Below, piece after piece: positions 54,119 to 64,000 of a stretch of DNA of 64,000 nucleotides. Location of the stretch: NCBI GenBank assembly GCA_020055645.1, contig CM034546.1, positions 101,060,001 through 101,124,000 on the forward strand, given 5' to 3'. This DNA comes from Tomocerus qinae. Lineage: Eukaryota; Arthropoda; Collembola; Entomobryomorpha; Tomoceridae. The translations under genes were made by a program, and so were the position numbers. Position 1 is the stretch's first letter. Each line of letters begins with the position of its first letter. The notes beneath the pieces were generated by a model. The model was not told the origin of the DNA, did not search any database, and worked only from the letters and a program-made list of their open reading frames with translations.

Positions 54119-57100
54119 ATGTTTATCAAACATTTTGTGCAACCAGCGAAATACATTCCTAGACACATTTTACGACGTCGGTCAAATATTTTGTGCAATG
54201 GATACTTTAGGTCTATTTCTAATTTAAACAATTCTAATTCTCATGCAATTTATGCAATGAAAAGAGCTTCAGTGGGTGAGATGTCTTATGGGAAAAGGCA
54301 TACGTCCACAGGTAGGTAGCTCCGATATCTTTATCTGACACATTCATTGGCGACTTTAATCGTGTAAATCAATCATCTAAAACAACAATGAATCAAAATT
54401 AAATGCATTATTTGTTTATTAGTTCCAAGTCCTTATCCCCTTCGAGTTTTCATTGGTTCGACATCCAAAGATGTATTAGAACCTAAAGCGCAACCCCTGG
54501 TGCCTAATCTATATTGTAATTATATTCTCTTTACTGTTTAAATTGCTAAGACATAATATTAAATACAGAATGTGAATAAAAATGTTTATTGTAAAAGGAT
54601 TTTACATTATTAGTAGTATTCTTAGTTTTGATGCAATAAAATAATTAATACCGCTTAATTCTCTATAATTCATGTTTATTCTCATGTACTTTTAGATAAT
54701 CCAAATACGTACACCCAAACCGAGCTAGGACATTTACAATGGATGCTTAAGAAAGACTTGCTTAAACAAGATATTTTTCTTATAGGTACCACGAATTCGT
54801 GACACAAATGTTTATACCAAGAATACCTTATTATAGAATTAACTTTCTGCTTTATCGCCCAACTTAAACTTATAGGTTGTGTAATATGTATTTATTTGCA
54901 TTCACATAGGACCTCCTGGGCCAATGCGGAGACGCTTAGCTATGGCTTTTGCTGAGATTACATGTCGTGAAGTAGAATACATATCATTGTCCAGAGATAC
55001 CACAGAGTCAGATATGAAACAAAGGAGAGAGGTCATGGAAAAAACTGCTCAGTACATTGATCAGGTAATTGTAATCTTTTTTTATTATGTCAGGCTTCAA
55101 TTGGGGGTTGAATTTAAGAGTAAACTGAATTTTTTTATTTATTTTTTCAGTCTGCCGTACGAGCAGCAACAGAAGGTCGTCTCTTAATTATTGAGGGAAT
55201 TGAAAAGGCAGAACGGAATGTCCTTCCATTATTGAACAATTTACTGGAAAACAGAGAAATGCATTTGGAAGATGGAAGACATTTAATTTCCGCTGAGAGA
55301 TACGATAAACTTCTTTTGGTAATATCATGTAATATATATTCCCCATGCCATGCCCATATGATATTTTGGTTTCTTATATTGTCAGTTATTGAGTTTTGTG
55401 CGTTGTTCTATGGTCGTACGTGTGTATTTCTAAGTAACAGATAGGGGATCAAGGTGGGCTTAATTTCTATAGCAATACATTTATCGTAGATACACAGGTG
55501 AGGAAAGGACTCTATATTACCATTGAAATGATACGGACAAACGCTGGGACGGATCGTCCCAGCTCATGACCAATATCCAAATTCAGTAAGGAACTCATTT
55601 TCATTCGAATGATCATAGAGATACCATAAAAATTGATAGTCATTTAGTTTCCAAATTAATTTGAAGTACTTAATACCTGTGTATGGAGATTAACGTAAAA
55701 TTTTGAAAAAATTAAACTCACGATGCAATCTATGCAATGGAACACGCAACAATTGCAATCATGGAAATCTGCAATCCCATTGGCTAAAGGCAAAATGCAT
55801 CCACCAATGAAAAGAGACTCACCTCGTTTTTTGTCCCTAAATGCCAAAGTACGATTCTAAATAATATACAGGTGGAAATTCTGAGAGCTTAACTGCAATA
55901 ATTAAATAAATAATGAAATTCTCGGTCCCTTTTGTCCATACTCCACTCCACTCACTCCAACTCGATCCTCACTGGGCAGCGGGGCATGTGCTAAATTTTT
56001 ATAATCCACTGTACAACTTGACTCATTGGCCCCATAACCCACAGGCGTCAGTTAAACGAAATTCCTGAGGAATTTCATTCTGAAATCGACACTATTAATT
56101 TAATTAATCTACATTTCAACCGGCCGGCCATTTTAGTCACTGGTTATCAAAGATTTTCAACCGGAGTCCATACTCCAGCCTCAGCTCCTGGGCAATGGGA
56201 AGTTTCTTAATGTTCATGATCCTCAGTCTCACTCTCAGTTCCTCCAAACTCATTGACCTGACCCCATGTGAACCTCAGAGATTAAGCGCAGCGAACTTCT
56301 TGAGGAAGTTCAATCTGAAATAGGCACCTAAATAAGCACTCCATTAGCTGAAAAGCCTAGGATACATTTGACTGAGGAAGTTCCACGAAGAAATTATTTT
56401 TTTAGCCGGGAGTCGAGAGCCACCGCAAACTCGGAATAATAAAATCATGTAAAGATAAAATGCAATTTACAGACGCCTAAATTATCGAGGTTCGCTTTAA
56501 AAACTCGCGCAACAAAGCACAAAATCCAACCATTAACCATGCATTCTTCCTGTACACTTGGAAAATAAAATACTGTAGCAGAAGGGCTTGAAAAATATTG
56601 ATATAAATATACTATTTTTCTACTTGACAGCACACGCTGCCTAACCATCGCCAATTCCACCAATGAACAATAGACGCCTGTTAATATGTGAAATACGCAT
56701 ACAAGGAATCTAAGATGGGAACGGGACTGCTGTGCTGGGACAAAAATTCATAATTTTTGTCCCAGAGTTTGTCCCCCGATATAATGGTCCTTTCCCCACC
56801 TGTGTATAAGCAAAACAAGCGTCACTATAGAAATTTAGCCCGCCTTGTAGGGGATGGATTATCAACCTGCGGCATTCCAGGCTTCATTCGATTTTTTTGT
56901 AATGCATTCGATTTGTGACGTCACACGGCGACATTTCCTATACATTTCCATGGGGCAGAAAAATATTTTTGACAATTTTTTAAAATTTTTTTGACATGCA
57001 CTTTCACCATGGTGATGCCCCATGCAAATGTATAGGAAAGTCGCCGTGTGACGTCATAAATCGGTTTACATACACAAAAATTCAGAAGTGCCTGGGAATT

Positions 57101-57374
57101 CCAAACCTATTTTACTTCTACTAGCCTTGATGGATTATTGGTGTTTGTTATAGTCACAGTTAATAACATGTTTTATGCACCTCTACATGAATATGTTTTA
57201 AATGAATAGGAGCATGGACCGGATGTGTTACAAAAGTGGAAAGTAGTTCGTGTCAATGAAAACTTTCAAGTGATTGCTTTAGGCTTGCCGATTCCTTTCT
57301 TCAAAGGAAATCCATTGGATCCACCTTTGAGATCAAGATTTCAAGGAAGAAGTATTCATCCCGTAACAACTCAA
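54119..57374 (+). CDS. VWA8: VWA8 (von Willebrand A domain-containing protein 8), N-terminal exons only
   Basis: Six exons: 54119-54311, 54423-54515, 54696-54785, 54910-55064, 55151-55318, 57210-57374; 288 codons with an open 3' end (donor GTTAGT at 57375). The first 65 residues (RHILRRRSNIL...) are a plausible mitochondrial presequence. Then come WMLKKDLLKQDIFLIGPPGPMRR (first AAA module; the P-loop lysine is absent, as I recall for human), EVEYISLSRDTTESDMKQRRE, SAVRAATEGRLLIIEG (Walker-B-like), ERNVLPLLNNLLENREMHLEDGR, SAERYDKLL, and FQVIALGLPIPFFKGNPLDPPLRSRFQ. VWA8 is a large (about 1900 aa) dynein-like AAA ATPase of mitochondria. The later AAA modules and the VWA domain are not found in the remaining 6.6 kb, so the gene either continues beyond the window or is truncated. 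Intron 5 carries an hAT-like element. Confidence 0.92.
55450..56847. mobile_element. 1398-bp hAT-like non-autonomous element in VWA8 intron 5
   Basis: Terminal inverted repeats start CAAGG(T/C)GGGCT(T/A)AATTTCTATAG and continue, with matched spacing, through TACACAGGTG(A/G)GGAAAGGAC, then more weakly to about 105 bp. An 8-bp direct duplication TAGGGGAT flanks both sides (55442-55449 and 56848-56855). End sequence and duplication length fit hAT elements. Internal frames are at most about 72 codons and not transposase-like. Confidence 0.85.
56909..57063. repeat. 155-bp foldback with TGACGTCA at both ends
   Basis: The left arm (56909-56956) has CGATTT, TGACGTCACACGGCGAC, CCTATACATTT and CATGGGGC. 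It recurs inverted at 57016-57063 with few mismatches around a T-rich centre. It resembles a small MITE or foldback, 53 bp downstream of the hAT-like element. TGACGTCA is also the CRE palindrome, which may be coincidence. Confidence 0.75.
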
Positions 57375-60300
57375 GTTAGTAATTATTTATCTATACTACT
57401 CGTAATGGACTTGTAAAGTCAGGGTCAATAGATATAGACTATAAACAACTTAAAATCTCTTTTTTGTACTTGCATATTTGGCATAAGCTAATTAATATTA
57501 CAGATGTTTTTGATTTTTGCACGTAGTAGTAATAGTATTATTTCAGCAGTAAGTCTTTACTATCATACTTTTAGCATATATTTGTCTACTATCTAACTTT
57601 CTAAAACCTCTGTGCTGCCCATAATTATGATTTCATAGAATATTTGATTTAAGTCATGTATATCTGTTAGCATGAAAGTCATCATCTTGTTGGTTGACTC
57701 TGACTAACGGATATATTTTAAAAGGGTAATAAGTGCTCCTGGGTTTGTTACCTGCCACATTACACACTACATGTGAACACAAGAAATAACAATAACAATT
57801 CATCCTACTATAGAACTTTTACTGTGATACTTTGTCCATTTGAGTTGAGATCACTGACTTAAAATTACTCCATGAATCTTGTCGTAAAGTTCTAGAACTA
57901 TTTGTTTGTCCTAGGCTAGACATTATCCAGAACTGTATGTAATGTAGTAGTGTCGTATAAGCTATGACTTTTCATTGGCACATTCCATAATAATCAAGGG
58001 AAAACACGCGAGTAAACCAATTCATGGAGCGGCAGGTGTCCAGTCAACTGAAATAGTAATTCTATGCCGGTTTGAGAAAATGGTATAGCCATACAGTTGT
58101 AGTGTGTAAGTATATTGTTTAGCTGGATTTATAAATATCTTTCTAACATACATAGATGATTACTGGAAAACATTGTATATGAACTGATGCATAATACATG
58201 TCCATTGGTCAAATTGGATTTCATTATAGGGAATATGTTTCCAGATGTGCATTCATTGTGCTAGGGGTCATCTTGGTGAGTGAAGTGAAACGTCTTAATA
58301 TTGTTCATGCGTATGTGAGTTTTGAATACTACTGCAGTAAGTATTTATGCGTTAGAAAAGCAGAAAGCATAAATAGACTGATGGAAAGTCAAGGTGTAGG
58401 TCTTTCTATTTTGTGGTTGAATGGCATTTTCTTCCTTTATTCTTCTATTCGAGTCGATCCATATTCGTGTCACTGTGATTTGCATGCAATTCTATTATTG
58501 GATGGACAATGGCCAAAAATGAAACATTTTGTAAGCAAAGGCATATGCGTAAAATCGCTTTTTGAGTGCTAAGGCTAAAGCCAGACATGCATGCACTTTG
58601 TAGTATTACAATAATGTATACAGTTGTGAAAAAGATAATAGGAGAGATATGTTCATTTTTTGAACTCCTATTTACAATTTTAGTAGTAAATAACAACATA
58701 ACGATTTATCTTACGACCGAATTTGTACATTTGCAAATTAGAAAAGCTGACTGTAGAAATAATTTCTCCATTTTTACTCGTAGGAGAAAGTTGGTGAAAG
58801 GTCCGTTAATTTCATCCATAAAAAGAGAAGTCAATTGTGTAAAGGACAATGTTCTTGTACTTTGCACTGCTCCTGGCAAGTGATATCTACTTATCACGAA
58901 ACTATATTATTGGCATCTTCTTATGCTAGACTCATGTTTAACGCCAGTTTCCCTTCCTCTGCTCGAGTGGAATAGAATTGAGTTGATGTCATTCCATTTC
59001 ATACTTGCGAGCAAAACTCACTTTCCTTCTCAAGTTAGGGTTTGACCATATGTATATGCATTTCAGGTTCTTGTAGTCGTAAGCGCAGATTACCGTTACT
59101 CCCTGTGGTCTGGTCATTTCATTCAGAACAATCGCACAAATTCTCTGATTACTCCGTCTATAGCACTAGCAGTGCTTGGCTGGCTCTAACTATTCACATG
59201 GTCAGTGATTCGTATGAGCCTAACACACTGCAAAGAAATTCGTGCCCCGGGATCCTGCTTTGATTAGATGTTTCAGTTGTGCTGCTACTCGGGTTAAATA
59301 CCGACTGCTGGACTTTGTTTCTGGCACTCGTGTGTGGAACGCCTCCTGGAACGTTCGTTGATCAAGCTACGTAGGAGACTTCTCTTATTGTGTTCCTTTT
59401 CTTTTCATATTAGTTGACTGTTTTCTTTAGGTGTTACTAACTTACTAGTGTAAAATGTACTACTGATAATCTGATAATTAATTTTTCTTCACACATTCCA
59501 TTATTTCTTGTGGTTGTGAATAATTTATTGTTTTTCGGTGAATTATTTACCTGCCCAGTCTAACAGTAGGTTATTTATTGCAATTGCAAACCTAATCAAG
59601 AATGGGAGATTGAAGCTTTCTAGCTTTCCCCAGGAAATAATTTCGTCTTTTGATTACAACATGGGAAAGTTTGAGTGAAAATAGTAGGGTAGTATAGCTA
59701 TGTGCAAATAATTTTTTGTGAGCAAAAATAATTACTAAAGCCTTCAGGTAGCTATCCGAAGTGATAAAGATGACATTGTGCAATACAAGGCTGTTTATTA
59801 TTCAGCGACAAGAAAACTATTCCTACATTCAATATATCACTGTCAGAAATGGACACTTGAAACCAACCATGAAAAGTGTATTTTGCATGTGCTTATGCAC
59901 GATAAGAACTATTTAGAGTTGTCATACAAAAAAGATAGTATCAGATATTAATTTGTATTATTGTTAAGGAATTGGGAAATTATATAACCGAATTATAGTT
60001 TTCGCTAACCAATGAACGTGCAAATCGGGTAGTCATGTAGAAAAGCTTGAAAATAATGGAGTGTAGGTACCCGTATTGGCATTGAAGCCAGAAAAGTCTA
60101 GCATGTCATGTACTATCAATATTATTATCATTATTGTCACTTGTCGACTTCTCTTGCAATGTCTGCTATTCAATATTTTTGCTTAAATTAACTGGATAGA
60201 GATACTGTACTGCAAACATATAACATAAAATGCGTTCTATCTGCACATGCTGTGAATCCAACTCTAATGTTATACTATGTATAAATTGTGCGACGATATA

Positions 60301-60884
60301 TCAATGCATAGCACACATAATTTTAGCATTGTGTGTTAAGTCTGTGAAGTGTGTACACTTTCTGAATGCTTTAGTGAGGCAACCCATCAGGAACCATTAA
60401 GCAAGATACCTACACCAATGTTGAACTTATTGCACGGATGTATGTACATTGTGCAGTACAATGCGAACAAAGCTTTTGAGAAAGAGAAGCATTTGGAATC
60501 ACGACGTATAGAAGGGCATTGATACTTAAGTTACGAAAAGCTTCTCTGTGTAAAAGTAAAATGGTGTGGAAAGGAAAAGGTTGTCTTTGTTGCTGAAGAT
60601 AATGCCCGAAATTTTGTCATTGTCAAGTTTGTTCCACATCCTAGGTATTTCTACCCATTTATAGCATATAATATTTAGTTCTTGCATTGTATCTGTTAGT
60701 CATTGCATAGACATTTTAGTTCGAAAGTAAATTATTATACAGAATTGACAGTGGTCATTGTTATCTTTATGGAATCATTTGGATAGAGTAGGACTTGGTA
60801 GATAGAGGAAAGAGCTTTGTCATTTAGGCAACTGCGAAAATAAATTTGTGTTCAATAGCTGCTTTCACTGTATTTATTCAAAAA
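57375..60884. other. Unfinished VWA8 intron / upstream region of the Ser-Asn-rich gene
   Basis: No VWA8 exon or other supportable gene is seen. A less AT-rich patch at about 59040-59380 could contain a 5' exon or promoter of the downstream gene (a TTTCAGTTGTGC initiator-like motif is at about 59270), but no frame is convincing. Confidence 0.4.
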
Positions 60885-62547
60885 ATGTGGGACAGTGCAA
60901 AGAAACCTATGAAAGTCAGAAGTGTACTCAAGACGGATGGAACAAGACATTATTTATTGGGATATAACGATGAAGAAGAATTGAAACGTGTTCCAGTTCG
61001 CAATAAGAAAATGCTTGTTATAAACTTAGAGAAAGAAGCTTTCTCTAATGGTGTTGAGTCACAGACAAGAGAACGAAAACCTTCTGTTTCTTCTCAAGCT
61101 GGAGTTCCATTTTCACCGGAAACCCTAAGCAAAATTAAGGAAGAAAGTAGTCTGCCAGAATTAAGCTCAGAAAAGACAGGATTGGAAAATGTTGTAAACA
61201 TCACAGGTGCAGAAAACTTTTTGCAAGTGGGCATCAGTGGCAGTAAATTGTACAATTCCAAAAGAAGACGTAGAAAAAAAGTTGTAATGAGTTACTACGG
61301 AGGAAACTACAGACCTGACTCTGGTTTTTTAAGTTTGAGATGTGACGACATGAGATTTGGCCAACAAGATTACTTTGATTTGGTCCCGGTGAAAAGTCCA
61401 TTAATCAAGAGGCTAATAAATAGTAGTGGACGAGATACAAGGTCATTAACTCCTGATAATTTAGGATTGAAAGAAAAAAATGATTCTTCACCAGAAAATA
61501 CGCTTTGTTCGAGAATTATGACTTGGATTGATTTGGAAGTTAGAAAAAACGGAACAAAAAACAATAGAATCTTACCATCAAGTATATCCCCTACAGATTT
61601 GAGGATTATGAATGGATTGATGACGAATGACAATGACAGTTCCAGTAGTTTAGCCAACAGTGCCTGTAGTTCTACTTCAAATTCTAAAAATAACGGGATT
61701 TCTAATAATAGTAGCAAAAGCAAGAGTAAAACTAAAAATAAAGGTCATCATATTGATAGTTGTAGTAGTTCAAATAGCGATAGTTCTGTTTCGTCAAGCA
61801 TTGTAATTTCTTCCAGCGGTACTAAAAGTGGTAGTGGTGGAAATTGTAGCAGTAGTAGTTCTAGTTCTTCCAGTTCCAGCTCTACAAATCGCACGACATT
61901 ACCGAAACTTGTTTCAAACTTGAAGAAAAATTCGTCACAGAATAATGGTCCGAAAGTTAAAAAGACAGTTACTATAGTCGATAATTTGCCAAAGTATGAA
62001 CCAAGTAGTAGGCAGTCAGTGAGACGTGGTAAAAATGTGGATAAAGGCAAGAAAGGTTACGTTGATCTATTTTCAGAACAGGTTGATATCGATGTTGAGA
62101 GTGATGATGAGAACTCTAGAAATAACAAAGGCTATTGGGGTGAAGTGAAAATTGACGATTGCACTGTGTATCTGATGGGGGAGACGAAATCAAGACATGT
62201 GTGTAAAATTGAAGTACCCGAAAAAAGTTTATTGGATGATTCCCGTAATAATAGCAATTTAAGTAAAGGGAGTGGTGACGGAGGGCCTGGGAAAGTTCAG
62301 CTTCATATTTTTCTACCCTTGACTGATGGAGAGTGAGTGCATAATAATATAATCATTATACCATTTCCAGAAAAATTCAGTTTCTTTCTTTGTTTTAGTT
62401 GTTGAAGAATTATTATTAGTGTATAAGCAGCTGGCAGTATACATAATGATTCTATTACATTTCAGTCCATCTGAAAATGGCAGCCAGTCTTCCACTGACA
62501 AACTGCTGTATGGTCACTGCGGCTCTTACGAAGAGTCTCCAGAATGA
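60885..62547 (+). CDS. Ser/Asn-rich protein with basic motif, unknown family
   Basis: Two exons: 60885-62332 and 62466-62547; 509 aa from the first in-frame ATG (MWDSAKKPMKVRSVL). An in-frame stop (60825-60827) lies upstream, although a TAG acceptor there could also join an earlier exon. Residues about 1-50 look folded (KVRSVLKTDGTRHYLLGYNDEEE). KRRRRKK at about residue 133 is a likely nuclear localisation signal, followed by VMSYYGGNYRPDSGF and a FDLVPVKSPLIKRLI segment. A Ser/Asn/Lys/Thr low-complexity tract, with a run of consecutive serines, spans about 245-335. The C-terminus regains order (YWGEVKIDDCTVYLMGETKSRHVCKIEVP; VQLHIFLPLTDGED) and ends GSYEESPE. I do not recognise the family; a nuclear regulatory role is a guess from composition. 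Frame length and clean splice junction support a real gene. Confidence 0.72.
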
Positions 62548-64000
62548 AATTCACCTGAAAAGCATATCTATAATAAACATAGTTGTAATGTGACATGATG
62601 ACGTGACGATAATAAAAATCAAGAGAGCTTATGTGTTCCTTTATTCTGTAGTAAATCTTACGACATAATTTTTTCCTGACTGGATATTTGTCAGTTGCTA
62701 GACCCATGCATGTAAGCCTATTTTCACCGTACACTACCTTCTAAATTGAGTGTTCTTTGGCATGCGATGCAAGGAAAACAACCTTGTAAACTCTTTTGCA
62801 ATGTAGAAAAATAGGATTATGTTAGCAATTGTCAGTACTTATCATAGAAAGTCATGTCAACTGCAGCAAAAATGTCTTGCAGACTGCAATAGTTACTGGT
62901 GACCATTCCTTGAACATTACGTACTTAATTACTAACTTTGGCTAGAACCAAAACCAATCAACCGATCTAAAAAGAGTTGTATTTACACAATGTGTCTATT
63001 TGCAATCCCTTTGATGGCATGCATGCAGAGATAATCTCACGGTAAATAGTAAGTTTTTCTCCACTGCCTAGGTCATTCAGAGAAAACAGTATAACATTGA
63101 TACTTGAAGGAATTAAGAAACTTTCTTTTGTTTTTATTACTTTTCTTAAGATTTTTATGTAGTTTGGACCGATTTAAGTGCTCAATTACCAGACAACCTG
63201 CAATTAAGGAATCTTGCTTTATTTCTGTCTTGGAGTATAAGTTTAGTCTTACTTAGTGGCTCTGTTAAAAGTTCTGAAATAAATTATCGGCTAAGGCGAT
63301 TATGCTTTAAATAGAAAAGAATGATGAAGTAATTCCCCTTCTTGCACAGACTGGTCACTAGTGTTTTATGAGAAAACTATTTTCTGATTTGCAGCAGTTT
63401 TACTTCTTTTCTTGTCTACAAGGAAAAGAAAAAAGTAATTTTTGACTGTCTTCATATTTTTTCTGGTTCTGAGTGAGAGTATACATGACGGATGACGTGA
63501 CATGACGTATTTAAGGGTAGTAAGTTTACTCTGTAAGTAGATACCTGGAGCGGAAGGACGTGCTGATGATTAAAGAATGTAACTATACAGCTTACATGGT
63601 ATATTATGTATGTATGTAGAGAATAGTAAAAAAAGTTTTCTGAAGTGCTTTTAATATGAATAAGAAAGTTCCTATTGATTAAAAATAATGGGTTCACTGG
63701 TCAATCCATGGAAGGTTTTAATTATGCAAGTGGCAAGTGAAAACAGGGAGAAATACAGATATTAGGACGATTATGCGACAAATGGAAGTTCTGGCTTCAT
63801 ATCACTGCATTTGTCTTGAAGTAGAAATTAAAATTCTTTTAAGTACTATTGCTTTTCGTAAACTTTTCTTTCATATTTTATGTTTATTTCTATTATCTAA
63901 TTTTATATATGGCACTTTCTCCAGTAATAAAGTTTTTGAAGATTTTTCCTAATTTTACTTTCTTCCGACTGTCAACGAATATTTTCCAACAATAAGAAAT
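62548..64000. other. 3' flank without recognised gene
   Basis: Probably starts with the 3' UTR of the Ser/Asn-rich gene. An AATAAT-type signal lies about 20 nt after the stop. No further exon is supportable up to the window end. Confidence 0.4.

Noticed and set aside
60846..60884. Start of the Ser/Asn-rich protein upstream of ATG 60885
   Set aside because: The frame there begins with TTG, not ATG, and an in-frame stop lies at 60825; ATG 60885 is the first usable start.
61370..62050. Minus-strand frames of 100-117 codons
   Set aside because: Antisense shadows of the Ser/Asn-rich gene; Leu/Glu runs complement its AGT/AGC-type serine codons.

Overview
The window is arthropod nuclear DNA. It is AT-rich, its genes carry many GT-AG introns (mostly 60-150 nt, a few of 1-3 kb), and it encodes a Spatzle-type Toll ligand, a family I know only from arthropods. 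The intron-rich gene models (19 coding exons in TRAP1) argue against a strongly intron-depleted lineage such as higher flies. I cannot fix the order from sequence alone. Exon models were built by hand from reading frame, splice signals and remembered family architecture; no search was run.

Layout. 1-7860: no supportable gene. 7865-9345 (+): a gene for a glutamine-rich protein with a spliced 5' leader and an unresolved 3' end. 9346-15270: no gene seen. 15424-17066 (+): Spatzle 6-like cystine-knot cytokine. 18850-21405 (+): 667-aa secreted protein I do not recognise. 23890-33231 (+): CDKL2/3-type kinase with a long Asn/Gln/Ser tail. 33624-35759 (-): DNMT2/TRDMT1 tRNA methyltransferase, head to head with 36107-40399 (+): TRAP1, the mitochondrial HSP90. 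41407-47918 (+): PARP1, with a first intron packed with nested inverted-repeat transposons. 48585-50608 (-): RRP9/U3-55K, convergent with PARP1. 52121-53083 (-): LAMTOR3, divergent from 53568-53994 (+): stefin-type cystatin, followed after 124 bp by 54119-57374 (+): the N-terminal exons of VWA8. 60885-62547 (+): Ser/Asn-rich nuclear-looking protein I do not recognise, apparently sitting inside an unfinished VWA8 intron. 62548-64000: no gene seen.

The genes do not form one pathway. The 33.6-57 kb stretch is a dense block of conserved housekeeping genes (tRNA methylation, mitochondrial chaperone, DNA-damage ADP-ribosylation, pre-rRNA processing, lysosomal mTORC1 scaffold, protease inhibitor, mitochondrial AAA ATPase) arranged in divergent, convergent and tandem pairs. 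The first half holds long gene-free DNA around signalling genes.

The most unusual material is (i) the nested transposons in PARP1 intron 1, with visible 8-bp target duplications, (ii) an hAT-like element in a VWA8 intron, (iii) the interruption of VWA8 by another gene, and (iv) two proteins without recognisable family. I found no CRISPR array, operon, phage or convincing tRNA/rRNA gene.
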